A DNA stretch of 13,897 nucleotides from CAADGU01 sp964581605 (GTDB taxonomy: Bacteria > Chloroflexota > Anaerolineae > Promineifilales > Promineifilaceae), in contig CAZOPF010000132.1 of assembly GCA_964581605.1 (NCBI GenBank), forward strand, positions 1 to 13,897, written 5' to 3'. The translations under genes and the position numbers were made by a program. Every line of letters begins with the position of its first letter. Positions within the stretch are counted from its first letter, which is position 1. Below, piece after piece: positions 1-7,213 of the stretch. The notes beneath the pieces were generated by a model. The model was not told where the DNA came from, ran no database searches, and worked only from the letters and a program-made list of their open reading frames with translations.

Positions 1-60
1 TGCCACCTGCCACCTGCCACTTGCCACCTGCCACCTGCCACTTGCCACCTGCCACTTGCC
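1..60. repeat. 7-bp tandem repeat (TGCCACC/TGCCACT)
   Basis: Eight full copies of a heptamer, TGCCACC or TGCCACT, in the order C,C,T,C,C,T,C,T, run from the window edge and end with a partial TGCC. The array probably continues to the left. On the minus strand it lies inside the open frame of the membrane protein at 1-742, where three heptamers (21 bp) encode the seven-residue unit VAGGKWQ. Because 7 is not a multiple of 3, gain or loss of one copy would shift the frame. Confidence 0.95.
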
Positions 61-742
61 GCCAAAGGGCCGCCACCGCCCCTAAAAATGCACCAGCCGC
101 CAACAACGCCGTCAGATTCATAAAACCGGCATACGGGTTGGGCTGTTCAAATGTGCCATAAGCGCGATAAAAACGGCCGAGTACCAGAAAATGCTCCGGC
201 CCATCCCCCCGCAACCCAAACTGCCAGATGCCGATGAGCGCCTGAGATAGGCCGGCCAGGAGGAGGATGGTGAGGACATAAAATGTAAACCGTAATCGGT
301 GATCCCTAATCTGCGGCCGGTTAACGGAATACGGCTGCCGGGTCATGGACAGATCAACAACCAGAAGCATTACGGCCGTTACTTCCACCCACTTGAGCAC
401 CTCTCTAAAACCAAAGGAAAGGGAGGGCGCGTTGAGCAGAGAAAGCGCGGAAACAAAGATGAAAATCGCCAGCGGCACATTCAGAAAAGTGCGGGGAATA
501 AAAATCCGCCGGTAAGCCAATCCACGCCCCAACCAGACGGCCAGGGTGAATAACAGCAGCAGTTGGCCGCTATCCAGTGGAGAAGGGCCGCGAACGATGT
601 TTTCCAGCGCGCCCCAGGGAGCAGCCAACAAAGCAGCAAACAGGCCAACCATCGGGTTGATAACGGTGAGCAGCAGAACGGCCGTGCCCCCCACCAGTCC
701 CCCTGCCCACACCAATGGCAACCGGGCCATTAACAGCCCCAT
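1..742 (-). CDS. O-antigen ligase/Wzy-like polysaccharide membrane protein (3' end outside window)
   Basis: The minus strand is open from about 840 to the left edge without a stop. Counted from the ATG at 742 it gives about 247 residues of a very hydrophobic protein with roughly five to six membrane segments. Near residues 208-222 it reads RAYGTFEQPNPYAGF, which matches the G-T-F-x-x-P-N-x-x-A motif typical of O-antigen ligases and Wzy polymerases (Wzy_C/PF04932 type). Such proteins join or polymerise lipid-linked sugar chains on the outer face of the inner membrane. The start is uncertain: TTG codons at 769 and 763 lie closer to an AGAGGAG stretch, but that stretch belongs to a dispersed repeat. 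The gene follows a UDP-sugar enzyme on the same strand, which fits a polysaccharide locus. The last 20 or so visible residues come from the heptamer array at 1-60. What follows lies outside the window, so a repeat-caused truncation cannot be excluded. Confidence 0.8.
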   Translation of the reverse strand, partial: MGLLMARLPLVWAGGLVGGTAVLLLTVINPMVGLFAALLAAPWGALENIVRGPSPLDSGQLLLLFTLAVWLGRGLAYRRIFIPRTFLNVPLAIFIFVSALSLLNAPSLSFGFREVLKWVEVTAVMLLVVDLSMTRQPYSVNRPQIRDHRLRFTFYVLTILLLAGLSQALIGIWQFGLRGDGPEHFLVLGRFYRAYGTFEQPNPYAGFMNLTALLAAGAFLGAVAALWRQVAGGKWQVAGGKWQVAGG

Positions 743-783
743 AACGGCCGCCAGCAACCCCAAACCCAAACGGCCGTCTACTC

Positions 784-809
784 CTCTGCGTCTCCGCGTC
801 TCCGCGTTA
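784..809. repeat. Dispersed CTCTGCG/CTCCGCG-type intergenic repeat
   Basis: A short run of CTCTGCGT then CTCCGCGT twice, ending in TTA, sits between the SDR gene stop (817) and the start of the membrane protein gene. The same motif, in both orientations, forms the hairpin at 11935-11993. This CGCAGAG-type repeat is a familiar dispersed element in many bacterial genomes. It creates a deceptive AGAGGAG ribosome-binding-site-like stretch for the downstream gene. Confidence 0.75.
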
Positions 810-816
810 GTTAAGT

Positions 817-1758
817 TCAAACCCGACCTCGAAAATACGCCACCGTTTCTTTCAACCCATCCACCAGATTCACCTTTGGCGCCCACCCCAATATCTGCTG
901 CGCTTTGGTAATGTCCGGGCGGCGCACCTTCGGATCATCCGTAATACGATCATCTTTAGGCTGAATAAAGACAATTTCCGAATTACTGCCAGCAATTTCC
1001 GCTACCGCCTCCGCAAATTGCAAAATCGTCATTTCCACCGGGTTGCCAATGTTGACCGGCAGCTTTTCATCCGAATGGAGCAGCCGATAAATACCCTCAA
1101 CCAGATCACTGTAATATTGGAAGGAGCGGGTCCGGCTGCCATCGCCATACACCGTAATGGGCTGGTTGGTGAGCGCCTGGTAGATGAAATTGGGCACCAC
1201 ACGGCCGTCGTGCAGCCGCATCCGTGGCCCATAGGTGTTAAAAATACGCACAATGCGCGTTTCCAACCCATGATACCGCTGGTAAGCCAGCGTCATCGCC
1301 TCCGCAAACCGTTTGGCCTCATCATACACCCCACGCGGCCCAATGGGGTTCACATGCCCCCAATACGTCTCCGGCTGCGGGTTCACCTGCGGATCACCAT
1401 ACACCTCCGACGTAGAAGCCAGCAAATAACGGGCCCCCTTCGCCTTGGCCAACCCCAACGTATTGTGCGTACCCAACGAACCAACCTTCAGCGTGGGAAT
1501 GGGATGTTCCAGATAATCGTTTGGGCTGGCCGGCGAAGCAAAATGCAGCACCGCATCCAACGGCCCCGGCACATAGATGTAATTACTCACATCCTGCTTC
1601 AAAAAACGAAACCGCTCATGCCCCATCAAATGGGCGATATTATCCATATTGCCGGTTATCAAGTTATCCATGCCGATTACATCATGCCCTTCGGCGATAA
1701 ACCTGTCAGACAGGTGAGAACCCAGGAATCCTGCCGCTCCTGTAATTAAAACACGCAT
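817..1758 (-). CDS. UDP-glucuronate decarboxylase-type NAD-dependent epimerase/dehydratase
   Basis: This 313-residue extended SDR protein fits the UDP-glucuronate decarboxylase (UXS) family, which converts UDP-glucuronate to UDP-xylose in the cytoplasm for envelope polysaccharide. Residues 7-13 form the GxxGxxG nucleotide loop (GAAGFLG). STSEVYG at 115-121 and YDEAK at 145-149 hold the catalytic Ser/Thr, Glu118 and the Tyr145/Lys149 pair. GPRGVYDEAKR, GPRMRLHDGRVVPNF and DDPKVRRPDI match the UXS pattern, including the substrate-binding arginine near 279-280. The length is normal. The start was chosen at the ATG giving MRVLITG, because GGAGG at 1764-1768 lies five bases upstream; an adjacent ATG at 1761 would add one Met. 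The frame upstream of this looks non-coding. The gene precedes an O-antigen ligase-like gene, which supports a polysaccharide role. A related UDP-sugar epimerase or dehydratase is the main alternative. Confidence 0.88.
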   Translation of the reverse strand: MRVLITGAAGFLGSHLSDRFIAEGHDVIGMDNLITGNMDNIAHLMGHERFRFLKQDVSNYIYVPGPLDAVLHFASPASPNDYLEHPIPTLKVGSLGTHNTLGLAKAKGARYLLASTSEVYGDPQVNPQPETYWGHVNPIGPRGVYDEAKRFAEAMTLAYQRYHGLETRIVRIFNTYGPRMRLHDGRVVPNFIYQALTNQPITVYGDGSRTRSFQYYSDLVEGIYRLLHSDEKLPVNIGNPVEMTILQFAEAVAEIAGSNSEIVFIQPKDDRITDDPKVRRPDITKAQQILGWAPKVNLVDGLKETVAYFRGRV

Positions 1759-1786
1759 CATTGCCTCCAATTTGAAATCTTTTGTT

Positions 1787-1792
1787 ATTGTA
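1787..1792 (-). promoter_or_regulatory. Candidate -10 box for the SDR gene
   Basis: On the minus strand TACAAT (ATTGTA on +) lies about 28 bases upstream of the chosen start codon and about 18 upstream of the GGAGG. No convincing -35 element is seen 16-18 bp further upstream, so the call is weak. The divergent gap 1759-1956 must hold promoters for both the SDR gene and the acylase. I see no other clear signal in it. Confidence 0.3.
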
Positions 1793-1956
1793 TCGTGGGT
1801 AAAGGTGGGCGACGAACGGCCGCAGCCATCCAGCCCGCCATCGTATATCATACACAGCTTACACGCAGGCTAAACGGGCACGGCCGTCTCATCTTCGCCA
1901 TCCCCCGCTTGTCACTCGTTCCCGCATCACTTATCATTTGCGCCAATTCAAACATC

Positions 1957-4314
1957 ATGGCGCAATTTTTAACGCAACAATGGAACAAAAGGCGGCTGCC
2001 ACAGGTAGACGGCCGCATCTATCTACCCTCCCTGCAACACCCCGTCACCATCCACCGCGATCAATGGGGCATCCCCCATATTCAGGCAGATACACGCCAC
2101 GATTTGCTGCGGGCACAAGGCTTTATTCACGCCCAGGAACGCTTCTGGCAAATGGAACTCAACCGGCGTGCGGCCGCTGGCACCCTGTCGGAACTATTCG
2201 GCGGCCGCACCATCGCCACTGACCGGCTGGCACGGACGCTCGGTTTTGCCCGGCTGGCACGCCAAACATGGGCCACGCTGCCGCCAGACGTGCAGGCCGA
2301 CCTGATTGCCTATACGCAAGGAGTCAACGGCTGGCTGGCCTCCCGCCCACCATTGCCCATTGAATTGCGCCTGCTGCGCCACCGCCCGGCCGCCTGGGAG
2401 CCGCTGCATAGTGTGGCCTACGGCCGTTTGCAAATGTGGGCGCTGACCGTTGGCGCATCTGGCGAATTTGTGCAGGCCCAACTGGCCCAAAGCCTCAGCC
2501 CGGAAATGGCAGCCAACTTAGGGCTGCATTATCCGGCAGATAACCCCGCCACCCTGCCCCATGGCATTGAAATTGGCAGCCTCAAACTGGATGGCCTGGT
2601 TAGTGCATGGGCCAATCCGTTTCAGGGCAAAGCAGCCTTAGATGGCATGGGGCGTGGCAGCAACGGCTGGGTCATTGCCCCAGAGCGCAGCAGCACCGGG
2701 CACGCCATCTTGTGCAATGATATGCACCTGCCTGTGGGCACCCCCTCTCTCTGGTACACCATGCAGTTGCACAGCCAGGACGGGCTGCATGTCACAGGCT
2801 TCACCCAGCCGGGCCTGCCCTATGTGTTGGTGGGGTACAACCAGCATATCGCCTGGGGCGCTACCCTCTCTTATGTGGATTGTGAAGATTTTTTCCTGGA
2901 ACGGCCGCACCCACACCATCCCGGCTTTTATGAGTGGATGGGGCAGTGGCGCGCCGCCGATATTGTGACAGAAACAATTGCCATACGGGGACGGCCGCCA
3001 CACCAGGAGCAAATCACCATCACCCATCACGGCCCGCTGGTAAACGGCGTCCTCGTCAACCATGAGCAGCCGGTGGCCTACTGCTCCACCGCCTTGCAGC
3101 CTGATGTGGGGTTGAATGGCTTCCGCCGCTTAAACGAGGCACGGGATTGGGGTGAATTTGTCACGGCCGTAGCCGATATTCACTCCCCCTCGCTTAACCT
3201 GCTCTATGCCGACCGGCAGGGCAATATCGGCTACTACGTCTCCGGGCAGGCCCCCCTACGGCCGCAAGGAGATGGCCTGACCCCTGCTCCCGGCTGGACG
3301 GGTGAATATGATTGGGCAGGCGTCATCCCCTTTGCCGAAATGCCCCATGCACTTAACCCGGCACAGGGCTTCATTGTCAGCGCCAACCATCGTATTGCCA
3401 GCCAGGAGTACACACATTATCTGGGCGGTGTGTGGCGCAATGGCTACCGCGCCCGCCGGATCGAGCAGATGCTTACGGCCCAACCGGCTGTTTCTCTGGC
3501 CGACTGCCGCGCCATGCAGATGGATGTGACCACTATTCCGGGGCAAGAACTGGTGCAGTTGCTACATGGAACCAGCCCCACCCACCCTGACGCGGTGCTG
3601 GCATTACGCCTGCTGCAAGAGTGGGACGGCCGCCTGGCAGCCGACAGTGTGGGTGGTGCCGTCTATGAGGTGTTCATTCGCCGCTTGTGGAAAGCAGTGC
3701 TGACGCCGTATTTTTCACGGCCGTTTCAAGAACAATTGCTGGGGTTGGGCGCCAACCCATTGATGCAGCCGGTCAATGATTTCCAGGGGCAATGGCTCGT
3801 CTCCCTGTTGCAGATAGCAGGCGAGGGGTCTGACCGCTGGCTGCCAAATCGCGCTGAAACATTGAATGCGTGTCTGGCGCAAACGACGGCCGAACTGCGC
3901 CAGACATGTGGCCCCGACCCGGCCAACTGGCGGTGGGGGCGGCTGCATCAGGTCACATTTGCCCATGCGTTTGGCGAAGTGCCCGGCCTCGGCCGCCTGT
4001 TTAGCCAGGGGCCATACCCCATTGGCGGCGATGAAAACACTGTTTTGCAAACCGGCATTCGCGCCGATCGGCCCTATCACAACAACGCGATTTCTGTCTC
4101 CACACGGTTGATTGTGGCACTGGGCGAGAGCATACAAGCCTGGGGCATTCATCCGCCAGGGCAGTCTGGGCAGCCGGGCAGCCCCCATTACGGCGATCTG
4201 ATTGGCCCCTGGTTAGCCGGGGAGTATTACGAATTGACTGGAGAACTGACGGCCGTTTCTGGCCCCACCCTCACTTTACGCCCATTTCCGTCCTCTAAAC
4301 GGGAAGCTGATTGA
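1957..4314 (+). CDS. Penicillin acylase family N-terminal-nucleophile hydrolase
   Basis: This 785-residue protein is the self-cleaving precursor of a two-chain amidase (penicillin G acylase / acyl-homoserine-lactone acylase superfamily). The N-terminal chain shows the family features HRDQWGIPHIQA and GFIHAQERFWQMELNRR, followed by AGTLSELFG. Ser235, in GRGSNGWV, is the expected nucleophile that becomes residue 1 of the beta chain. Asn477, in SANHRIAS, is residue 243 counted from it, close to the oxyanion-hole Asn241 of E. coli penicillin G acylase. YPIGGDENTV near the C-terminus is also typical. The start was taken at the ATG giving MAQFLTQQW; an upstream GTG at 1795 would add 54 unlikely residues. 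No convincing signal peptide is visible, so the enzyme may stay in the cytoplasm. It is divergent from the sugar gene and convergent with the kinase gene. The substrate (beta-lactam, acyl-homoserine lactone or another N-acyl compound) cannot be read from the sequence. Confidence 0.9.
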   Translation: MAQFLTQQWNKRRLPQVDGRIYLPSLQHPVTIHRDQWGIPHIQADTRHDLLRAQGFIHAQERFWQMELNRRAAAGTLSELFGGRTIATDRLARTLGFARLARQTWATLPPDVQADLIAYTQGVNGWLASRPPLPIELRLLRHRPAAWEPLHSVAYGRLQMWALTVGASGEFVQAQLAQSLSPEMAANLGLHYPADNPATLPHGIEIGSLKLDGLVSAWANPFQGKAALDGMGRGSNGWVIAPERSSTGHAILCNDMHLPVGTPSLWYTMQLHSQDGLHVTGFTQPGLPYVLVGYNQHIAWGATLSYVDCEDFFLERPHPHHPGFYEWMGQWRAADIVTETIAIRGRPPHQEQITITHHGPLVNGVLVNHEQPVAYCSTALQPDVGLNGFRRLNEARDWGEFVTAVADIHSPSLNLLYADRQGNIGYYVSGQAPLRPQGDGLTPAPGWTGEYDWAGVIPFAEMPHALNPAQGFIVSANHRIASQEYTHYLGGVWRNGYRARRIEQMLTAQPAVSLADCRAMQMDVTTIPGQELVQLLHGTSPTHPDAVLALRLLQEWDGRLAADSVGGAVYEVFIRRLWKAVLTPYFSRPFQEQLLGLGANPLMQPVNDFQGQWLVSLLQIAGEGSDRWLPNRAETLNACLAQTTAELRQTCGPDPANWRWGRLHQVTFAHAFGEVPGLGRLFSQGPYPIGGDENTVLQTGIRADRPYHNNAISVSTRLIVALGESIQAWGIHPPGQSGQPGSPHYGDLIGPWLAGEYYELTGELTAVSGPTLTLRPFPSSKREAD

Positions 4315-4370
4315 ATGATAAAACTTGTTCAGGCTGCCAACGACGATAAAGTGGTGTTTCCATAGGGGAT

Positions 4371-4416
4371 GGAGATTGGAGATTGGTCAATCTCCAATCT
4401 CTAATCTCCAATCTCC
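4371..4416. terminator. Palindrome of 7-bp repeats between convergent genes, possible bidirectional terminator
   Basis: GAGATTGGAGATTG (4372-4385) pairs perfectly with CAATCTCCAATCTC (4388-4401) across a two-base gap. Heptamer copies (TAATCTC, CAATCTC) then continue to a short CTTTC. Both arms are direct repeats of a GGAGATT-type heptamer. It lies in the 105-bp gap between the ends of the acylase (+) and kinase (-) genes, where a terminator for both is expected. The stem is AT-rich in part and lacks a long U tract, so termination is inferred. The element is also a repeat in its own right, since a related array overlaps the end of leuD. Confidence 0.55.
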
Positions 4417-4419
4417 TTT

Positions 4420-6462
4420 CTATGGTTCGGCCTCGGATGCGGCCCACGCCAAAACGGCCAGGACGGCGGGCAGGTTATGGTCAAAATCGCTTACGCGGTA
4501 ATCGGGCAAGAGGACGGAGATGGCCGGGATACCTTGCGCATCCAGCCAGTTGGTCACATCTCCGGTTACTTCTTGATTAACCAGCTCCTCAAAATCGGCA
4601 ATACGATAGCCGGCCGCCTGGCCATACACCTGGGCTAACGGCCGTGACACGTCTGACTCATCATCACATGCGCCTGGCGATGATAGCCCCAAAGCGGCTC
4701 GCCCCTGCCAAAACACCACCGCCTGCACCGACGGCCGCTGCAAGAATTCCGCCAACGCCTGCACTTCCGGCTCCGACATGGGCGCCGAACCACCTAATCC
4801 TGGCTGTGGCGTTCCGCCCCACAGGGGATCGGCCGTCCAACGACAATCCCAATTCCGGTTCAGGTCTACACCATGACCATTGAGGCGGCCCGGCAGTTGG
4901 CCCGGCGCGGCCGCGCTGTCTGGATTGGCATTCGGAATAATGTAAAGTGAGACCCCGGCCGGAATCTCTTCCGGGTGTTCGCCAAAGTAGGTGATCATCT
5001 CTTCGGCCAACTGCACACTGCCCGGCGCAAAACCAGCATGCAGACCACCAATTAACACTACATCCTTTTCCCCGCTGCCCATGCGGACAACGTTCAAGGG
5101 TGCATCTTGGGCCGAACGGCCGATTTCACTGATAGCCGGTGTGGGGTAGCCCGGCACGGCCGTTGGCGAGGGGGATGCGGCCGTGCTCGTTGGCGTTTCT
5201 GTTACTACCACGGGCATCTCATTCACGGTGGGTGAAGGGGGCACCTCTGGCAAGAAAACGGCCGGCTGTGTTGGCGGCGGCTCATTGGGCAGGCTACGCA
5301 AAATGGCCGCGCCGCCGGCCATAGCCAACAGCAGCACAAGCAAAAAGCCAGCAACCAGCCACGCCCGGCCTCTTTGGCGTGGGGCAACCGGTACGGAGGG
5401 TGGTGTGACGGCCGCTTTTTCAAACGTTAAAGCGGCCGTGCCCACCTGAGTGGGTGGTTCTGTGCGGGGCAAAGGGGGCGAAACCAGGTCAGGAGCGGGT
5501 GGTAAGGGGCTGGCCTCTCGTTCAGAAGCGGCCGTCGCCGGGATGATATCAATGGTAACTGTGCCCTCTGGCTCCTCCTCCATTTCGCTAACTCCCACCG
5601 GTCGGGCAACCGGCGGATGGGCAGTTGTTAGCGTAATCGTCAATGCCTCTGTCAATTCAGATGCGCTGCTAAAACGATCGGTACGATCTTTGGCCAATGC
5701 TTTTTGAATGATTGTGTCGCAGGCGGGCGGCAAATCTGGCCGTACCGTCAAAATGCTGGGGGTTGGCTCCAGCACATGAGCCATCAATTGTTTGACGGGT
5801 GTTTCCGCTTCAAATGGTTTACGGCCGGTGAGGCTCTCAAATAAAATAACGCCCAGCATGTAAATGTCGGAACGGCCGTCTAACTGTTTTTCGCCATGAA
5901 TTTGTTCTGGGCTCATGTAAGCCGGTGTGCCAATGACCCCACTCCCGGTCAGGTCGGTTGCTTCTTGGGCCAGCTTCACAATGCCAAAATCGGAGAGGAA
6001 GGCATTGTCATACTGGTCAAAGAGGATGTTGCCCGGCTTTAAATCCCGATGCACCACTCCCTGGCGATGGGCATGATCCAGGGCCGCCCCCACCCGGCGC
6101 ATAATGGGCAAAAGGTCGGGCAGGGCAAACGGCCGTGCTTGAATCCGATCCGCCAACGAGCCGCCCGACATATAGCGCATCACCAGATAAAGCTGCGCAT
6201 CATCTTCGCCAAAATCATAAACTGGCACAATCGCCGGATGTTCCAGGGTGGCCACCGTGCGCGCCTCTCGCTCAAAACGGCCGCGCAGCGCGGGGTCATC
6301 TCGCATTGCCTGGTTCATCACCTTCAACGCCACATCACGGCCGAAACGGGGATCATGCGCCAGGTAAACCGTAGCCATGCCGCCCCGACCTAACTCTGAC
6401 TTAATTTCATACCGCCCCAGACTCTTATTCAATCCCACACCTGTAACCAGATGATGTCCCAC
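4420..6462 (-). CDS. Membrane Ser/Thr protein kinase with extracytoplasmic pseudo-carboxypeptidase (M14-like) domain
   Basis: This 680-residue protein begins with a complete Hanks-type kinase at about 15-280: glycine loop LGRGGMATVY (24-33), Lys47, HRDLKPGN (138-145), DFG (158-160) and GTPAYMSPEQ (178-187). A Pro/Ser/Thr-rich stretch, one membrane helix (about 367-389) and a second Pro-rich linker (395-445) follow. Residues 455-680 resemble zinc carboxypeptidases of family M14: IGGLHAGF (471-478), NPD (513-515), GVDLNRNW (531-538) and SEPE (563-566). The metal and catalytic residues look changed. The Glu of HxxE is Phe478, the second zinc His falls at Gln586 (FWQG), and the general base Glu falls at a Leu (VLLPDY, 650-655). 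The outer domain is therefore probably a sensor or binding module, not a peptidase. The start is a GTG at 6462; a later GTG or TTG is possible because the kinase proper begins near residue 17. It is convergent with the acylase gene. Confidence 0.9.
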   Translation of the reverse strand: MGHHLVTGVGLNKSLGRYEIKSELGRGGMATVYLAHDPRFGRDVALKVMNQAMRDDPALRGRFEREARTVATLEHPAIVPVYDFGEDDAQLYLVMRYMSGGSLADRIQARPFALPDLLPIMRRVGAALDHAHRQGVVHRDLKPGNILFDQYDNAFLSDFGIVKLAQEATDLTGSGVIGTPAYMSPEQIHGEKQLDGRSDIYMLGVILFESLTGRKPFEAETPVKQLMAHVLEPTPSILTVRPDLPPACDTIIQKALAKDRTDRFSSASELTEALTITLTTAHPPVARPVGVSEMEEEPEGTVTIDIIPATAASEREASPLPPAPDLVSPPLPRTEPPTQVGTAALTFEKAAVTPPSVPVAPRQRGRAWLVAGFLLVLLLAMAGGAAILRSLPNEPPPTQPAVFLPEVPPSPTVNEMPVVVTETPTSTAASPSPTAVPGYPTPAISEIGRSAQDAPLNVVRMGSGEKDVVLIGGLHAGFAPGSVQLAEEMITYFGEHPEEIPAGVSLYIIPNANPDSAAAPGQLPGRLNGHGVDLNRNWDCRWTADPLWGGTPQPGLGGSAPMSEPEVQALAEFLQRPSVQAVVFWQGRAALGLSSPGACDDESDVSRPLAQVYGQAAGYRIADFEELVNQEVTGDVTNWLDAQGIPAISVLLPDYRVSDFDHNLPAVLAVLAWAASEAEP

Positions 6463-6489
6463 TTATCCGGTGATTTGAATTGTGCATCT

Positions 6490-6517
6490 ATTGTAGATTG
6501 TAAACAGGGGAGGGCAA
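6490..6517 (-). promoter_or_regulatory. Candidate promoter of the kinase gene
   Basis: On the minus strand TTGCCC (6512-6517) and TACAAT (6490-6495) are separated by 16 bp. Transcription would begin about 20 bases before the GTG at 6462. The -10 box is good, the -35 box moderate. The rest of 6463-6647 holds no gene I can support; it includes one ACGGCCGT at 6538. Confidence 0.4.
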
Positions 6518-6647
6518 GTGACACCACCAGATGGAATACGGCCGTGTCCCAAACTTTGACCCAATATAGGCACATACTACCGGGCATTAGGTGTGGAGAA
6601 GCCAGAATATAACAAGCTGCTGTCGCAACCAGGGGATTAACTTCAAG

Positions 6648-6821
6648 CTATTCCTCGCAGAGTATAAAACGAGCAAATTCACCTATCACTTTATCAACAA
6701 GATACTCCATACTGTCCGTCAGTGCCTGCCAGCTGGCTTCGATGATATTGGTGCTGGCCCCGACGGTTGACCAGGTTTTGTTGCCCAGGCGGGTATCAAT
6801 GAGCACACGGGTGGTAGTGAC
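6648..6821 (-). pseudogene. 5'-truncated cimA 3'-end fragment, copy A (oldest)
   Basis: The stretch 6702-6815 matches the 3' end of the intact cimA (9442-9556) at roughly 95% by eye, in the same orientation. The minus-strand frame reads TRVLIDTRLGNKTW, then GASTNIIEASWQAL and TDSMEY, all as in CimA. It then departs into LVDKVIGEFARFILCEE and a TAG stop. Homology ends abruptly near 6816, and an in-frame TGA lies a few codons further upstream, so there is no complete gene. Differences from cimA (GATATT for GATGTT, CGACGG for CCACCG) are absent from copy B, so this copy is the more diverged one. It marks the left edge of the accessory region. Confidence 0.85.
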
Positions 6822-6877
6822 TAAGCCCGGCCGTCAGGCATTCAGGTTGTGGTCATGTAAGCGCGTTGTTTGTTTGC

Positions 6878-6906
6878 TTGTACACGAGTATCCTTTGGGA
6901 TACAAT
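6878..6906 (+). promoter_or_regulatory. Toxin-antitoxin promoter with overlapping palindromic operator
   Basis: TTGTAC (6878-6883), a 17-bp spacer and TACAAT (6901-6906) form a plausible sigma-70 promoter. Transcription would start at or within a base of the A of the toxin ATG at 6913, which implies a leaderless or nearly leaderless mRNA. The inverted repeat GTATCC-TTTG-GGATAC (6888-6903) overlaps the -10 box. It is a natural binding site for the HTH antitoxin, consistent with the autoregulation usual for such pairs. Binding is inferred. Confidence 0.55.
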
Positions 6907-6912
6907 GCCATT

Positions 6913-7203
6913 ATGATCGAGATTCGCCAGACAGAGGTCTACGCTAACTGGTTTGCTAAGTTACGTGACCGCCAGGCCAGGGCCCGCATTGACACCCGCA
7001 TTCGCCGTCTCTCATTGGGCAATCCTGGCGATGTCAAACCCGTCGGCGAAGGAGTCTCCGAATTACGTCTTGACTACGGCCCTGGCTACCGCGTGTACTT
7101 TGTTCAGCGCGGCTCGCATCTGATTATCCTCCTTGCCAGAGGAGATAAAAGCACGCAGGCCCGCGATATTCAAACTGCACTTGAGTTAGCGCGGCAAGTA
7201 TGA
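6913..7203 (+). CDS. RelE/ParE-superfamily toxin (HigB/Gp49-like addiction module killer protein)
   Basis: This 96-residue protein has the pattern of the phage Gp49-like / HigB branch of RelE/ParE toxins: an N-terminal helix pair (YANWFAKLRDRQARARI), RIRRLSLGNPGDVKPVGEGVSELR, then DYGPGYRVYF and IILLARGDKSTQARDI. Characterised relatives are mostly ribosome-dependent mRNA interferases; the activity here is inferred. The start is the ATG at 6913. An upstream in-frame start at 6742 would be antisense to the cimA fragment and was rejected. There is no Shine-Dalgarno sequence, in line with the leaderless promoter. The antitoxin gene begins 10 bases after the stop, in the toxin-first order typical of higBA-like pairs. 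The pair lies between two truncated cimA copies, so it is cargo of an inserted segment and could stabilise it. Confidence 0.88.
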   Translation: MIEIRQTEVYANWFAKLRDRQARARIDTRIRRLSLGNPGDVKPVGEGVSELRLDYGPGYRVYFVQRGSHLIILLARGDKSTQARDIQTALELARQV

Positions 7204-7213
7204 GGTATGAAAA

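Noticed and set aside
1..60. CRISPR array
   Set aside because: The units are contiguous heptamers without spacers and lie in a coding frame.
546..911. 121-codon plus-strand frame
   Set aside because: Antisense to the O-antigen ligase-like frame, whose minus-strand translation is clearly a membrane protein with a family motif.
1018..1749. 243-codon plus-strand frame opposite the SDR gene
   Set aside because: Shadow of a well-supported UXS-like gene; translation is Arg/His/Pro-rich with no family features.
1759..1851. 31-residue N-terminal extension of the SDR protein
   Set aside because: SDR folds start almost directly with the MRVLITG strand, and GGAGG lies just before that ATG.
6742..6912. 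N-terminal extension of the toxin gene
   Set aside because: The extension is antisense to cimA fragment A and upstream of the promoter; the ATG at 6913 matches family length.
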